DNA of 64,000 nt from the NCBI RefSeq assembly GCF_000021745.1, contig NC_011666.1, forward strand, positions 1,116,001-1,180,000, written 5' to 3'. Each line of letters starts with the position of its first letter. Position 1 is the stretch's first letter. The notes beneath the pieces are model-generated. The model saw only the letters and a program-made list of their open reading frames with translations. It was not told the origin of the DNA and ran no database searches. Origin of the DNA: Methylocella silvestris BL2. GTDB lineage: Bacteria; Pseudomonadota; Alphaproteobacteria; Rhizobiales; Beijerinckiaceae. Shown one piece after another: positions 1 to 8,065 of the stretch. A program made the translations under genes and the position numbers.

Positions 1-84
1 TACGGGCGCAGTCTCATTGACGCCATGGCGAGCTGGTCATTCGGCCACCTCCGCCAAGGCGCAGCGCCGGATCGAAGCTTATGA
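1..84 (+). CDS. Possible 3' end of an unidentified gene (partial)
   Basis: A frame is open from the window edge to a TGA at 82-84, and that stop overlaps the next ATG as ATGA, the coupling seen throughout this genome. The 27 visible residues are not recognisable. A second frame is also open across this stretch (to 241), so the coding frame cannot be settled from the window. Confidence 0.25.
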   Translation, partial: YGRSLIDAMASWSFGHLRQGAAPDRSL

Positions 85-176
85 AACATCTCCGCAGAGC
101 CCTTGCCGACGACAACAGAACCATTGCGGCGCTAGCGCTGCTCGGATTGGTGATGATGGCGCTTTTCCGGCCCTGA
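81..176 (+). CDS. Possible small membrane protein (31 aa)
   Basis: This 31-residue frame starts with ATG overlapping the preceding stop. It has a basic N-terminus (MKHLRRAL), then one hydrophobic segment of about 16 residues (AALALLGLVMMALF), then RP and the stop. That is the shape of a single-pass small membrane protein. The ribosome-binding site is weak (GATCGAAG). No homologue is recognised and chance occurrence cannot be excluded. Confidence 0.25.
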   Translation: MKHLRRALADDNRTIAALALLGLVMMALFRP

Positions 177-279
177 TGGACGGCAGAAATTGTCGCGCCG
201 CGCGTAACTTGGCATATGACTTGCTTGTAACAGAGAAATGATCGGGAGGTCGGCGTCCGCAAAGTCAGGAACAGCACTG

Positions 280-489
280 ATGACCAAGATACTTATTCTT
301 GTCTGCTCCATGTCGACGCCGGTTGAGGATTGCTCCCCGATGAACGCCATTAGCGCCTCTCGCGGCCCTAGTGTGCAGAGTGCGATCAGCTGCGGTCTTT
401 TCGGTCAGTCCCAGCTCGCGCAATCCGCGATCGGCCCTGTCGCTGACGAATATGAAAAGATCGTCTGCTCGACCGGCGGCGCGAGCTGA
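280..489 (+). CDS. Small conserved hypothetical protein (69 aa)
   Basis: The ATG at 280 follows an AGGA at 267-270. The 69-residue protein has the pattern I associate with a small uncharacterised Rhizobiales family: a hydrophobic start (MTKILILVCS), then a DC motif, a RGP motif, a CG..GQ..LA segment and a C-terminal EYEKIVCS. It has four cysteines. The N-terminus is only weakly signal-like. Function is unknown; the family match is from memory and not searched. Confidence 0.65.
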   Translation: MTKILILVCSMSTPVEDCSPMNAISASRGPSVQSAISCGLFGQSQLAQSAIGPVADEYEKIVCSTGGAS

Positions 490-516
490 TCGCAGCCTCG
501 GCCGGCTTCCTCACAG

Positions 517-1554
517 TTAGAAGCGCCAACCGGTCTGCAGCGTGACGCCCGCTGTCACCTGCGTGAAGCTCGCCGTTGATCGATTCGACGCATTTCTCTC
601 GAGGCTTGCCTGAAAATCGAGCCGCGGGCGGCCGAACCAGCGCGCGGTTTCATTGTCGCCGAGCAAATAGGACGGCAGCGCGAATCCTAGCGTCGCGATC
701 GGCTCCACATTGAAATCCCGGCGCGTAAATCCGGCAATCTCATCGAATTGCCGCCCGATGAATTGCACGCCAAAGCTGAAACTCCATTGCTCCGAAATGA
801 TATAACTCATCGAGGGAATGAGAAAGATTGCGGCCGAGGCCGGCGCCGGCTCCCGGAACCGCCCCTGCAAGAACGCAGTGAGGCCAAGCGCCCACACCGC
901 ATCCCCTGGCCCGCCGTTTGGCGAAAGACGCTGGAAATCCGCGCCGAAGTTGATGCGTGTATTAAATCCGACATTGACGTCATGACGCGTCGCGATTTCC
1001 TGCGAAAACAGAGGCCGGAAATCGACCCGCGGCGCGTAGGCGACATAGGGCGAAAAGCTGTGATCGGCGTTTGCGTCGACATATTGCGCGCGAAACCCGC
1101 CGGCAAGAAAGTCGCGATCGGCTTCTGAGACGCCCGTCAGTCGCTCCGACTCGACGCGCAGATTCGCCGAAAAGCGAATCGGCAGGTCTGGCGCGGGCGC
1201 CGCCCATGACAATTGTCCGAGCGGACTGATCTCGACCGATCCCGTTCCGCCGTCAGCTGCGGCCTGGGCGTTGGAGTTGAAAAAGACAGGCGTCAAAACG
1301 TTCAAAGTAAACCGCGGCGCCCTGACCTGCTGCTCAAGGCCCGGCGCTGTGGCGAAAAGATTGGCGTCGGATGAGAGCGCCGTCTCGCCCGGCGTCGCGA
1401 GAATGGCGTCGATGCGCGCATCCTGCGCGTCGCTCTGCGCGTCCGACGTCGCCGTCTGCGCCCGTGCGGCGCCGACGCCCAGCAAAGCGGCGAACGCGCA
1501 GAGCGCAAGACGCCAAAAACATCGCTGAACCTTGGCGCGCGGCGCCAAACCCAT
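517..1554 (-). CDS. Predicted outer-membrane beta-barrel protein
   Basis: The start at 1554 (MGLAPRAK) is preferred over an in-frame ATG 24 bases upstream because it gives a conventional signal peptide: basic residues, the hydrophobic stretch LALCAFAALLGV, and cleavage near ARAQ. The mature protein alternates polar and hydrophobic residues in strand-like segments and ends in GWRF, a terminal aromatic typical of barrels inserted by the BAM complex. Length is 345 residues. It resembles uncharacterised alphaproteobacterial outer-membrane or transporter-like proteins. The gene is divergent from the antiporter operon and no substrate can be inferred. Confidence 0.65.
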   Translation of the reverse strand: MGLAPRAKVQRCFWRLALCAFAALLGVGAARAQTATSDAQSDAQDARIDAILATPGETALSSDANLFATAPGLEQQVRAPRFTLNVLTPVFFNSNAQAAADGGTGSVEISPLGQLSWAAPAPDLPIRFSANLRVESERLTGVSEADRDFLAGGFRAQYVDANADHSFSPYVAYAPRVDFRPLFSQEIATRHDVNVGFNTRINFGADFQRLSPNGGPGDAVWALGLTAFLQGRFREPAPASAAIFLIPSMSYIISEQWSFSFGVQFIGRQFDEIAGFTRRDFNVEPIATLGFALPSYLLGDNETARWFGRPRLDFQASLERNASNRSTASFTQVTAGVTLQTGWRF

Positions 1555-1788
1555 GCTGTCACCCCCGCGACATCTCATGCGACTGTTGGCGCCGGATCAT
1601 GTCTTCTTTTGGATATTTCGCAGCCGCAACGAGAGCGCAGCGGCCAAACATCCCGCCCTAATGCGCTGCGTCCCTAATTTCACGAGCGCCGGACGGCGTG
1701 CGGCGGCGCTCCTGTCGCAAGCCATTGAGCTCACGACGGAAGCTGCTAAGTTTGCGGCTTCGTCGCAGGCCTGGGGCTTCAGCCTTTC

Positions 1789-2304
1789 ATGTTTAAGACC
1801 AGCCCCGATCCGCAAAACGCCGCCGACGTCGTTCGTTTCGGCGCCGCCGCCGTTCGCGCCGCCGGCTTTTTCGCCTTCTGGCTGATGATTGCGGGCGGCG
1901 ATCTTTTAGGCCTTCCGGTCGGGCTCGCGACCGCCGCGGCGGCAAGCTTCGTGAGCCTGCGCCTGATGCCGCCGGGACGCTCAAAAATTCGTCCGCTTTC
2001 GCTTCTGGCGCTGTCGGCGCGTTTTGCGCGCCAATCCGTGGCCTCCGGCCTCGAGGTCGCCTGGCGCGCTTTCGATCCAAGGCTGCCGCTGAATCCCGGC
2101 TTCATCGCCTATCCGTTGCGAATCGCGCCGGGCGGCGCCCGGAGCGCGTTTTGCGCGTTCAGCAGCCTGCTCCCCGGAACGCTGCCGACCGGGACCGACG
2201 CGGGCGATGCGCTGCTCGTCCATTGTCTCGACGTCAGCCGGCCCGTCGCGGCCGATCTTGCCGCCGAAGAATCCCTGTTTATGCGGGCGCTGGGTTATGA
2301 CTGA
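1789..2304 (+). CDS. mrpE: Na+/H+ antiporter subunit E (MrpE/MnhE)
   Basis: First gene of a seven-gene Mrp-type antiporter operon. The 171-residue protein has two hydrophobic segments near the N-terminus (about residues 18-58) followed by a soluble domain, including a SLLPGTL motif and a late LLVHCLDV strand, as in MnhE. MrpE is an accessory membrane subunit of the multisubunit cation/proton antiporter, and its archaeal equivalent is MbhA. The next gene begins inside it (ATG at 2297), so the two are translationally coupled. Confidence 0.85.
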   Translation: MFKTSPDPQNAADVVRFGAAAVRAAGFFAFWLMIAGGDLLGLPVGLATAAAASFVSLRLMPPGRSKIRPLSLLALSARFARQSVASGLEVAWRAFDPRLPLNPGFIAYPLRIAPGGARSAFCAFSSLLPGTLPTGTDAGDALLVHCLDVSRPVAADLAAEESLFMRALGYD

Positions 2305-2584
2305 GTTTCTCCTCGCCGCCGCGGGCTTGATCCTGTTCACCGTCGCCGTCGGCCTCGCGCGCGTCCTCAGAGGGCCGGGCGACGCCGACCGCCTGATGGC
2401 CGCGCAGCTTCTCGGCACAGGCGGCGTCGCGGCGCTTCTCATCGTCGCGGCGGCGACAGCCGCGCGCGGCCTTGAAGACGTCGCGCTCGGCCTCGCTCTG
2501 CTCGCCGCCTTCGCCTCTGTCGCTTTCGTCAACAGCGGCGCGCCGCCGGAGCGCGACGACACGCCGGAAGCGGCGCCGAAATGA
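2297..2584 (+). CDS. mrpF: Na+/H+ antiporter subunit F (MrpF/MnhF)
   Basis: This 95-residue, three-helix membrane protein has the conserved MrpF core RGPGDADRLMAAQLLGTGG, including the DR pair after the first helix. The ATG at 2297 overlaps the 3' end of mrpE and gives the expected length. An upstream extension of the same frame is only a shadow of mrpE. In the Mrp complex F sits with E and G beside the proton path. The stop overlaps the ATG of mrpG. Confidence 0.88.
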   Translation: MTEFLLAAAGLILFTVAVGLARVLRGPGDADRLMAAQLLGTGGVAALLIVAAATAARGLEDVALGLALLAAFASVAFVNSGAPPERDDTPEAAPK

Positions 2585-2904
2585 GCGGCGCGCTCGATCT
2601 TTTCAGCATCGCCGCAATCAGCGTCGGCGGCTTTTTCTTCCTGGCCGGCACGGTCGGCCTTCTACGTTTTCCCGACCCGCTGTGCCGGCTGCATACGCTG
2701 ACCAAGGTCGATAATCTCGGCCTCGGCTTTATCGTGCTCGGCCTCATCGCGCGCAGCGACGGCGTGTTCGGCGCCTTGAAGCTCGTTGCGATCTGGGCGC
2801 TCGTCCAGCTCGCCGGCGCCACCAGCGCGCAGCTCATCGCCCGCGCGATCCGGCGCAAGGAACAGATCGGCGCAAATTCCGCCGGCGAAAGCTCGGCCGC
2901 ATGA
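2581..2904 (+). CDS. mrpG: Na+/H+ antiporter subunit G (MrpG/MnhG)
   Basis: A 107-residue, three-helix protein carrying the MrpG signature: GLLRFPDPLCRLHTLTK followed by LGLGFIVLGL. It overlaps mrpF by ATGA and its own stop overlaps the next start by ATGA. G is a small structural subunit of the antiporter membrane arm. Confidence 0.88.
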   Translation: MSGALDLFSIAAISVGGFFFLAGTVGLLRFPDPLCRLHTLTKVDNLGLGFIVLGLIARSDGVFGALKLVAIWALVQLAGATSAQLIARAIRRKEQIGANSAGESSAA

Positions 2905-3842
2905 CCGCGCTCGACGTCGTCGATCTCGGGCTTGCTTTGCTCGTTCTCGCCATCGCCGGCTGGACGATCGCCGCGCGCGAGGCCTTCGCCGCCATCGTCG
3001 GTTATGTCGCCTATGGGCTCTTGCTGTCGATCGTCTGGGCGCGCCTCTTCGCCGTCGACGTCGCGATGACCGAGGCCGCCATCGGCGGCGGCGTCACCGG
3101 CGTGCTGCTGATCAGCGCCGCGGCGCGGCTGCGCCAGGCGCAAATGGCGGAGGATGAGCGCCCCGCCCTGCCGCTGCGGCTGATGGCGGCGGCGCTCTCC
3201 GCCCTTGTCACGATCGCGCTCGCGGCGGTTATTTTAAGCTTGCCCGATCCCGGCCCGAGCCTTGCCCCGCAAGCGGCCAGGAATCTCGCCGCGACGGGGG
3301 TCGGCAATCCGATTACGGCCGTTCTCATCAGCTTCCGCTCCTTCGATACGCTGCTCGAAAAAGTCGTGCTTCTGCTGGCGATCATCGGCGTCTGGTCGCT
3401 GGCGCCGGACCGCTATTGGGGCGGCGCGCCCATCGCTCCGCGCGCGGAGCGTCCGGTCGGCGCCCTCACCTTCCTCGCGCAACTTCTCGCCCCGATCGGC
3501 ATCGTCGTCGGCGTCCATATGGTCTGGGTTGGCGCGGACGAGCCGGGCGGCGCCTTCCAGGGCGGCTCCATTCTCGCTGCCATGTGGATGATCGTCATGA
3601 TGGCGCGGCTGTCCGAGGCGCCGCCGGTTGGCGCGCCATGGCTGCGCGCGGCGCTGGTCGCCGGGCCCGCCGTATTCCTCATCGTCGGCGCATCCGGCGC
3701 CGTGACGGCCGGCGCGTTCTTCGCGCTGCCGCAAGGCTTCTCCAAACCGCTGATCCTCTTGATCGAGGCCTTCATGACCCTGTCGATCGCGGTGACCTTG
3801 CCGATGCTGGTCGCCGGGCCGCCGCGGCGGGCGCCGCTATGA
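2901..3842 (+). CDS. mrpB: Antiporter subunit: MrpA-C-terminal (DUF4040/MbhD) and MrpB fusion
   Basis: A 313-residue membrane protein combining two parts of the antiporter. The N-terminal 80 residues match the DUF4040/MbhD domain that forms the C-terminal end of canonical MrpA (AVDVAMTEAAIGGGVTG). A linking segment follows. The C-terminal half is an MnhB domain with GADEPGGAFQGGSILA. No full-length MrpA gene exists in this operon, so this fused subunit supplies the MrpA C-terminal part. The gene overlaps both neighbours by four bases. Confidence 0.85.
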   Translation: MTALDVVDLGLALLVLAIAGWTIAAREAFAAIVGYVAYGLLLSIVWARLFAVDVAMTEAAIGGGVTGVLLISAAARLRQAQMAEDERPALPLRLMAAALSALVTIALAAVILSLPDPGPSLAPQAARNLAATGVGNPITAVLISFRSFDTLLEKVVLLLAIIGVWSLAPDRYWGGAPIAPRAERPVGALTFLAQLLAPIGIVVGVHMVWVGADEPGGAFQGGSILAAMWMIVMMARLSEAPPVGAPWLRAALVAGPAVFLIVGASGAVTAGAFFALPQGFSKPLILLIEAFMTLSIAVTLPMLVAGPPRRAPL

Positions 3843-4177
3843 TCACCGCCGCGACCCTTTCCGGCCTCACCGGCGCAATCCTCATCGGCCTTGGCCTTTA
3901 CGGCCTCATCGCCGATCCGCGACCGCTGCGAAAGATCCTGGCCTTCAACATTCTCGGCAGCGGCGTCTTTCTTGTCTTCGGCATCATCGCCCGCCGTGGC
4001 GCGGCGGCAGGCTTTCCCGCCGATCCCGTGCCGCAGGCGATGGTCATTACCGGCATCGTCGTCGCTTTTGCAGCGAGCGCGCTCGCCATCGCCATTTTGC
4101 TCCGTCTCGTCAGTGAGACCGGCCGCGCCAGCCTCAAGCCGGACGCGCCCGGCGCCTCGCCGACGCCGGGCGACTGA
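3839..4177 (+). CDS. mrpC: Na+/H+ antiporter subunit C (MrpC/MnhC, NuoK-like)
   Basis: A 112-residue, three-helix protein of the NuoK/MrpC family with the typical GLYGLIADPRPLRKILAFNI start and the conserved DPVPQAMVITGIVVAF stretch. MrpC links the small subunits to the large MrpD-type subunits. The start at 3839 is fixed by an ATGA overlap with the preceding stop and by the normal family length. The tail after about residue 95 is hydrophilic and proline-rich. Confidence 0.88.
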   Translation: MITAATLSGLTGAILIGLGLYGLIADPRPLRKILAFNILGSGVFLVFGIIARRGAAAGFPADPVPQAMVITGIVVAFAASALAIAILLRLVSETGRASLKPDAPGASPTPGD

Positions 4178-4183
4178 GGCGCC

Positions 4184-5677
4184 ATGCCCGGCTTTGCGAC
4201 AACCACAGGCGGCGTCCTGCTGATACTTGCGATCCTCCTGCCGGTCGCGGGATTGACCGCGTCGCTGGCGCTTGGCGGACGCCGGGCCGAACAGATCGCC
4301 CTGACGCTGACGCCGGTCGGCGTGCTGATTGCGCTGGCGATCGCGTCGAGCGTATTGGCGAGCGGCGCCCCAGTCGTCTATATCGTTGGCGGCTTTGCGC
4401 CCCCGCTCGGCATTGCGCTCCGCGCCGACGGCTTTTCGGCGATCATGCTGCTGACCACGGCTGTGATCATTTCCGCCGCCTGCTTCTTCGCAAGGTCCAG
4501 TTTTGCGACGCCCAGGGGCGAGCCGGAAGCGCGCGCGCCTTTCGCCTTCTGGACCTTGATCCAGGGGCTGTTCGCAGCGCTGAACATCGTCCTTCTCAGC
4601 GGCGATCTCTTCAATCTCTTTGTCGCCCTCGAACTTTTGACCTTCTCCGCCGTGCCCATCGTCTGCCTCGACGGGCGGCCGGAAACGCTTGTCGCCGCGC
4701 TGCGCTACCTCCTCTTCGCTCTGTTCGGCTCGGTCTTCTATCTCCTTGGCGTCGGCCTCATCTACGGAGCCTATGGCACGCTCGACATCCTGCTGCTCGC
4801 CTCGCGCGTAAAGCCGGAGCCCGCGGTCTACGCCGCGGCGGGGTTGATGACGGCTGGACTTCTCGCCAAAACCGCCCTCTTCCCGCTCTATCTTTGGCTG
4901 CCGCCCGCCCACGCCAACGCGCCCGCTGCCGGCAGCGCTGTGCTCTCGGCGCTGGTCGTCAAGGCGCCCTTCTTTCTCATCGTGCGGCTCTGGTTCGACG
5001 TGCTGCCCAAACTGCCGTCGGAAACGGCGGGGGCGATGCTGGCGGCGCTGGGATCGGCGGCGATCCTCGTCGGCAGCGTGCTCGCCCTGCGCCAGCAAAG
5101 GCTGAAGCTGCTGATCGCCTATTCGACCGTGGCGCAGATCGGCTATCTGTTCCTGATGTTCCCGCTCGCGCTCGGCGGCGGCGTGTGGAGCATGGACGCC
5201 TGGATCGGCGGCGTGATGCAAACTCTCTCGCACGCCTTCGCCAAGGCGGGCATGTTCATGGCGGCCGGACTGGCCGCGCAATCGCTCGGCCATGACCGCA
5301 TCACGGACCTCGGTGGGCTTGGCCGCGCCATGCCGCTGACGGCGTTCGCCCTCGGGATTGGCGGCGTCTCGCTGATGGGCCTGCCGCCGAGCGGCGGCTT
5401 TGCGGCCAAATGGCTTCTTCTCACCGCCTCGGCCGAGGCCGGCCAATGGGCCTGGGTCGCCGTTATTCTGGCCGGCGGCCTCCTTGCCGGCGGCTATGTC
5501 TATCGCATCCTTGCTCCCGCCCTTTCCGGCGAGCCTGCAACGCTGAAATCCGCTCCGGCGCGAAGCCGGGAGGCGATCGCGCTGGCGCTGACGCTTGTTG
5601 CGCTCTTGCTCGGCTTCGCCCCGCAGAATTTTTTCAATCTGATCGAGATCGGCCGCCTGCCGGTGGCGGGGCCATGA
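4184..5677 (+). CDS. mrpD: Na+/H+ antiporter subunit D (MrpD, NuoM/N-like)
   Basis: A 497-residue polytopic protein of the proton-translocating NuoL/M/N family. It keeps the residues expected of an active half-channel: TM5 glutamate E150 in DLFNLFVALELLTFS, TM7 lysine K229 in LLAKTALFPLYLWLPPAH, a TM8 lysine at K260, and a late lysine in GGFAAKWLLL. It follows mrpC after six bases and its stop overlaps the start of the next antiporter-like gene. Confidence 0.9.
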   Translation: MPGFATTTGGVLLILAILLPVAGLTASLALGGRRAEQIALTLTPVGVLIALAIASSVLASGAPVVYIVGGFAPPLGIALRADGFSAIMLLTTAVIISAACFFARSSFATPRGEPEARAPFAFWTLIQGLFAALNIVLLSGDLFNLFVALELLTFSAVPIVCLDGRPETLVAALRYLLFALFGSVFYLLGVGLIYGAYGTLDILLLASRVKPEPAVYAAAGLMTAGLLAKTALFPLYLWLPPAHANAPAAGSAVLSALVVKAPFFLIVRLWFDVLPKLPSETAGAMLAALGSAAILVGSVLALRQQRLKLLIAYSTVAQIGYLFLMFPLALGGGVWSMDAWIGGVMQTLSHAFAKAGMFMAAGLAAQSLGHDRITDLGGLGRAMPLTAFALGIGGVSLMGLPPSGGFAAKWLLLTASAEAGQWAWVAVILAGGLLAGGYVYRILAPALSGEPATLKSAPARSREAIALALTLVALLLGFAPQNFFNLIEIGRLPVAGP

Positions 5678-7308
5678 TCGACATTCCGTCCCTTCTTCTT
5701 GCCGCCGCGCTGGCGACCCCGCTCCTCCTCGCTTGCGCCTGCCTCTTTCCCGCCGCGCGCCGCCATGCGCTGACGCTGCTGCCGCTCGCGCCGCTTCCCG
5801 GCCTCCTCGCCGCGCTTTCGGCCCCTTTCGCCGGACCCGCCTCCTTCGCGGCGCCGGCGTTGCGCCTTGTCCTTGCGCTCGATGCGCCGGGGGCCGTGCT
5901 GCTCGGCGTCGCCGCGCTGCTTTGGACGATCGCCGGGTTTTACGCCGCCGCCGCCATGCGCGATCGAGCGCACGCACTGCGCTTTGCGATCAGCTGGCTA
6001 TTGACGCTCTCCGGCAGCCTTGGCGTCTTCATCGCCGCGGATTTGCTGACCTTCTATCTTGTCTTCGCCCTCGTCAGCCTCCCGGCCTTCGCGCTGATCG
6101 TCCATGACGGCGACGCCGCCGCCGCCAGAGCGGGCGCCGTCTATCTTGCCTTCACCTTGCTCGGCGAAACAGTGCTGCTGTTCGGCTTCGTGCTGCTCGC
6201 GGCGGGAGAGCCGAACGGCAGTCCCTTGATCACGGACGTGATGGCCGCTCTGCCGCAATCGCCCTTCGCAGCGCCCGCGCTCGCCCTGACCATGGCCGGC
6301 TTTTGCATGAAGATGGCGCTTGTGCCGATGCACGGCTTTCTGCCGCTTTCCTATACGGCGGCGCCGATCGCGGCCGCCTCCGTTCTGAGCGGCGCCGCCA
6401 TCAAGGCCGGCGTAATCGGGATCATCCGTTTCCTGCCCTATGACGCCGCCCTTCCGGGCCTGAGCGAAGCGCTGACGGCCGCCGGGCTGTTTTCCGCCTT
6501 CTATGGCGTCGCTCTCGGCATCACGCAGAAGAATCCGAAAACGATTCTGGCCTATTCAAGCATCAGTCAGATGGGCGTCATCGCTGTGGTGCTGGGGATG
6601 GGGCTTTCCGCCGACGATCGCGGCGTATTGATCGACGCCGCCTTTTATGGCGCCAATCATCTCCTGATCAAGGGCGCCCTGTTTCTGGCGGTCGGGGTAG
6701 CGGCAATCACCGGCCCGAAACGCCTGAGGCTCGTGATCTGGCCCGCGCTTCTGCTCGCGCTGAGCCTCGGCGGACTGCCGCTGACCGGCGGCGCGCTGGC
6801 CAAGCTCGCCGTCAAGGACACGCTCGGCAGCTATATCGTGGGCGCGCTCGCCAATCTTTCGGCGGCCGGCACGACCATGCTGATGCTGCATTTCGTGGCG
6901 CGTGTCGAAGCCTGCGCCGCAACCGACCCGGACGCAAAGGCGCCGGCGGGACTGGCGGCGCCTTGGCTCGCGGCGGCGCTCGCAGCGCTGGTCGTTCCCT
7001 GGTTGATCTTCCCCGTTCTCGGCGAGACGTTCTCCTATGCGCTGAGCCCGCCGATCCTCGTCGACGGACTCTGGCCGGTCCTGCTCGGAGTTCTCCTTTC
7101 GCTCGCGCTGCGCCGCTGGGGCGACCGCCTGCCGGAGCCGGCCGCCGGAGACATCGTCGGCGCGGAGGAAGCGGGTTTTCGCGCGCTCTTTCCAATTGGC
7201 GCCCTGATGGAGCGCGCCGACCTCGCCATCCGGCGATGGCCCGCCGCGACCCTGTCGCTAGCGACGCTGGCGATCCTCTTCGGCGTCTTGCTGGCGAAGG
7301 GGTTTTAG
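5674..7308 (+). CDS. Second MrpD/NuoL-like antiporter subunit, lacking the TM5 glutamate
   Basis: A 544-residue polytopic protein of the proton-conducting membrane transporter family (NuoL/M/N, MrpA N-terminal, MrpD). The start at 5674 is set by an ATGA overlap with mrpD. TM7 lysine K214 (FCMKMALVPMH), TM8 lysine K245 and late lysines in LAKLAVK are present. The TM5 glutamate position, by alignment with E150 of the preceding gene, is Ala132 (DLLTFYLVFALVSLP), and the usual AH after the TM7 loop is replaced by SY. It occupies the place a MrpA N-terminal module would take. The role of a second, possibly non-pumping subunit is inferred. Confidence 0.82.
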   Translation: MIDIPSLLLAAALATPLLLACACLFPAARRHALTLLPLAPLPGLLAALSAPFAGPASFAAPALRLVLALDAPGAVLLGVAALLWTIAGFYAAAAMRDRAHALRFAISWLLTLSGSLGVFIAADLLTFYLVFALVSLPAFALIVHDGDAAAARAGAVYLAFTLLGETVLLFGFVLLAAGEPNGSPLITDVMAALPQSPFAAPALALTMAGFCMKMALVPMHGFLPLSYTAAPIAAASVLSGAAIKAGVIGIIRFLPYDAALPGLSEALTAAGLFSAFYGVALGITQKNPKTILAYSSISQMGVIAVVLGMGLSADDRGVLIDAAFYGANHLLIKGALFLAVGVAAITGPKRLRLVIWPALLLALSLGGLPLTGGALAKLAVKDTLGSYIVGALANLSAAGTTMLMLHFVARVEACAATDPDAKAPAGLAAPWLAAALAALVVPWLIFPVLGETFSYALSPPILVDGLWPVLLGVLLSLALRRWGDRLPEPAAGDIVGAEEAGFRALFPIGALMERADLAIRRWPAATLSLATLAILFGVLLAKGF

Positions 7309-7331
7309 AATCTGACTGCCATCATTGCAAT

Positions 7332-7366
7332 ATATCGCTTGAATTGTTGCCACACCGAAGCGATAT
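7332..7366. promoter_or_regulatory. Inverted repeat upstream of the toxin-antitoxin pair, likely operator
   Basis: A perfect 9-bp inverted repeat, ATATCGCTT at 7332-7340 and AAGCGATAT at 7358-7366, is separated by 17 bases and lies 7 bases before the toxin start. Type II toxin-antitoxin operons are normally autorepressed by the antitoxin binding palindromes in this position. The assignment is by position and symmetry. Confidence 0.55.
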
Positions 7367-7373
7367 TATCGCA

Positions 7374-7625
7374 GTGAAAACGATCATTTTCACTCACCAA
7401 GCCGCCAAGGATCTCGACGCGATCGAACCGCTGGCGCGTGAGGCGATCATCGCCGGCTTGAGCGCCTATGCGATCGATGGACGCGGGGACGTCAAGCAGC
7501 TTAAAGGCCGCGACGGTTTCAGACTTCGCATTGGACGCTATCGGGTAATTTTTGACGAGGATCAAATCACGATCCTCGCTCTCTACATCGGCAAGCGCGA
7601 GACGACGAGCTACCGGAGGAATTGA
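7374..7625 (+). CDS. RelE/ParE-family toxin
   Basis: An 83-residue protein with the RelE fold signature: an N-terminal strand and helix (TIIFTHQAAKDLDAI), then KQLKGRDGFRLRIGRYRVIF, then a final strand and YRRN. RelE toxins cleave mRNA on the ribosome. The GTG at 7374 is chosen because it gives the usual length and follows the operator-like inverted repeat. An antitoxin gene follows one base after the stop, with toxin first, as in HigBA and some RelE/Xre pairs. Confidence 0.85.
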   Translation: MKTIIFTHQAAKDLDAIEPLAREAIIAGLSAYAIDGRGDVKQLKGRDGFRLRIGRYRVIFDEDQITILALYIGKRETTSYRRN

Positions 7626-7626
7626 G

Positions 7627-8040
7627 ATGACCGGCCCACAAATCATCAAGACCCCCGGCGGCGAAGAACTCGTCGTTCTGCCGCGCGCGGAATATGACGC
7701 GCTTGTCGCCGCCGCAGCCGAGGCCGCGGAAGATGAAGCCGACGCCGCGATTTACGATTCCCGCACGGCCGATCTCACAGCGGGACGCGACGCCCGTCTG
7801 CCGCCCGAAGTGTCTACCGCCCTGTTGCGCGGCGAGAGCCTGTTAAAGGCGCTGCGCAAATGGCGCGGCATGACGCAGATCGACCTGGCGATTTTGGCCG
7901 ACCTGGGGCAAGGCTATCTGAGCGATCTCGAAGCGGGGCGGCGGCGCGGCTCGCGCGAAACATTGCACAAGATCGCCGAGAAACTGAATATCGAACCGGC
8001 TTGGCTTATCGGCGCCGGCGACAAAAGTTGCGGCGAATGA
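7627..8040 (+). CDS. Xre-family antitoxin
   Basis: A 137-residue protein with an acidic, alanine-rich N-terminal segment and a C-terminal helix-turn-helix of the Xre type (about residues 78-130: WRGMTQIDLAILADLGQGYLSDLE). The N-terminal PRAEYDAL resembles toxin-binding segments of such antitoxins. It follows the RelE-like toxin after one base and should neutralise it and repress the operon through the upstream inverted repeat. Confidence 0.82.
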   Translation: MTGPQIIKTPGGEELVVLPRAEYDALVAAAAEAAEDEADAAIYDSRTADLTAGRDARLPPEVSTALLRGESLLKALRKWRGMTQIDLAILADLGQGYLSDLEAGRRRGSRETLHKIAEKLNIEPAWLIGAGDKSCGE

Positions 8041-8065
8041 CCGCCGTCACGCGACCTGAGCGCAT

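Noticed and set aside
3413-5977. Very long open frame on the minus strand (over 800 codons) across the antiporter operon
   Set aside because: It is antisense to the mrp genes, Arg/Glu/Gln-rich in the way reverse frames of GC-rich coding DNA are, and has no recognisable domain.
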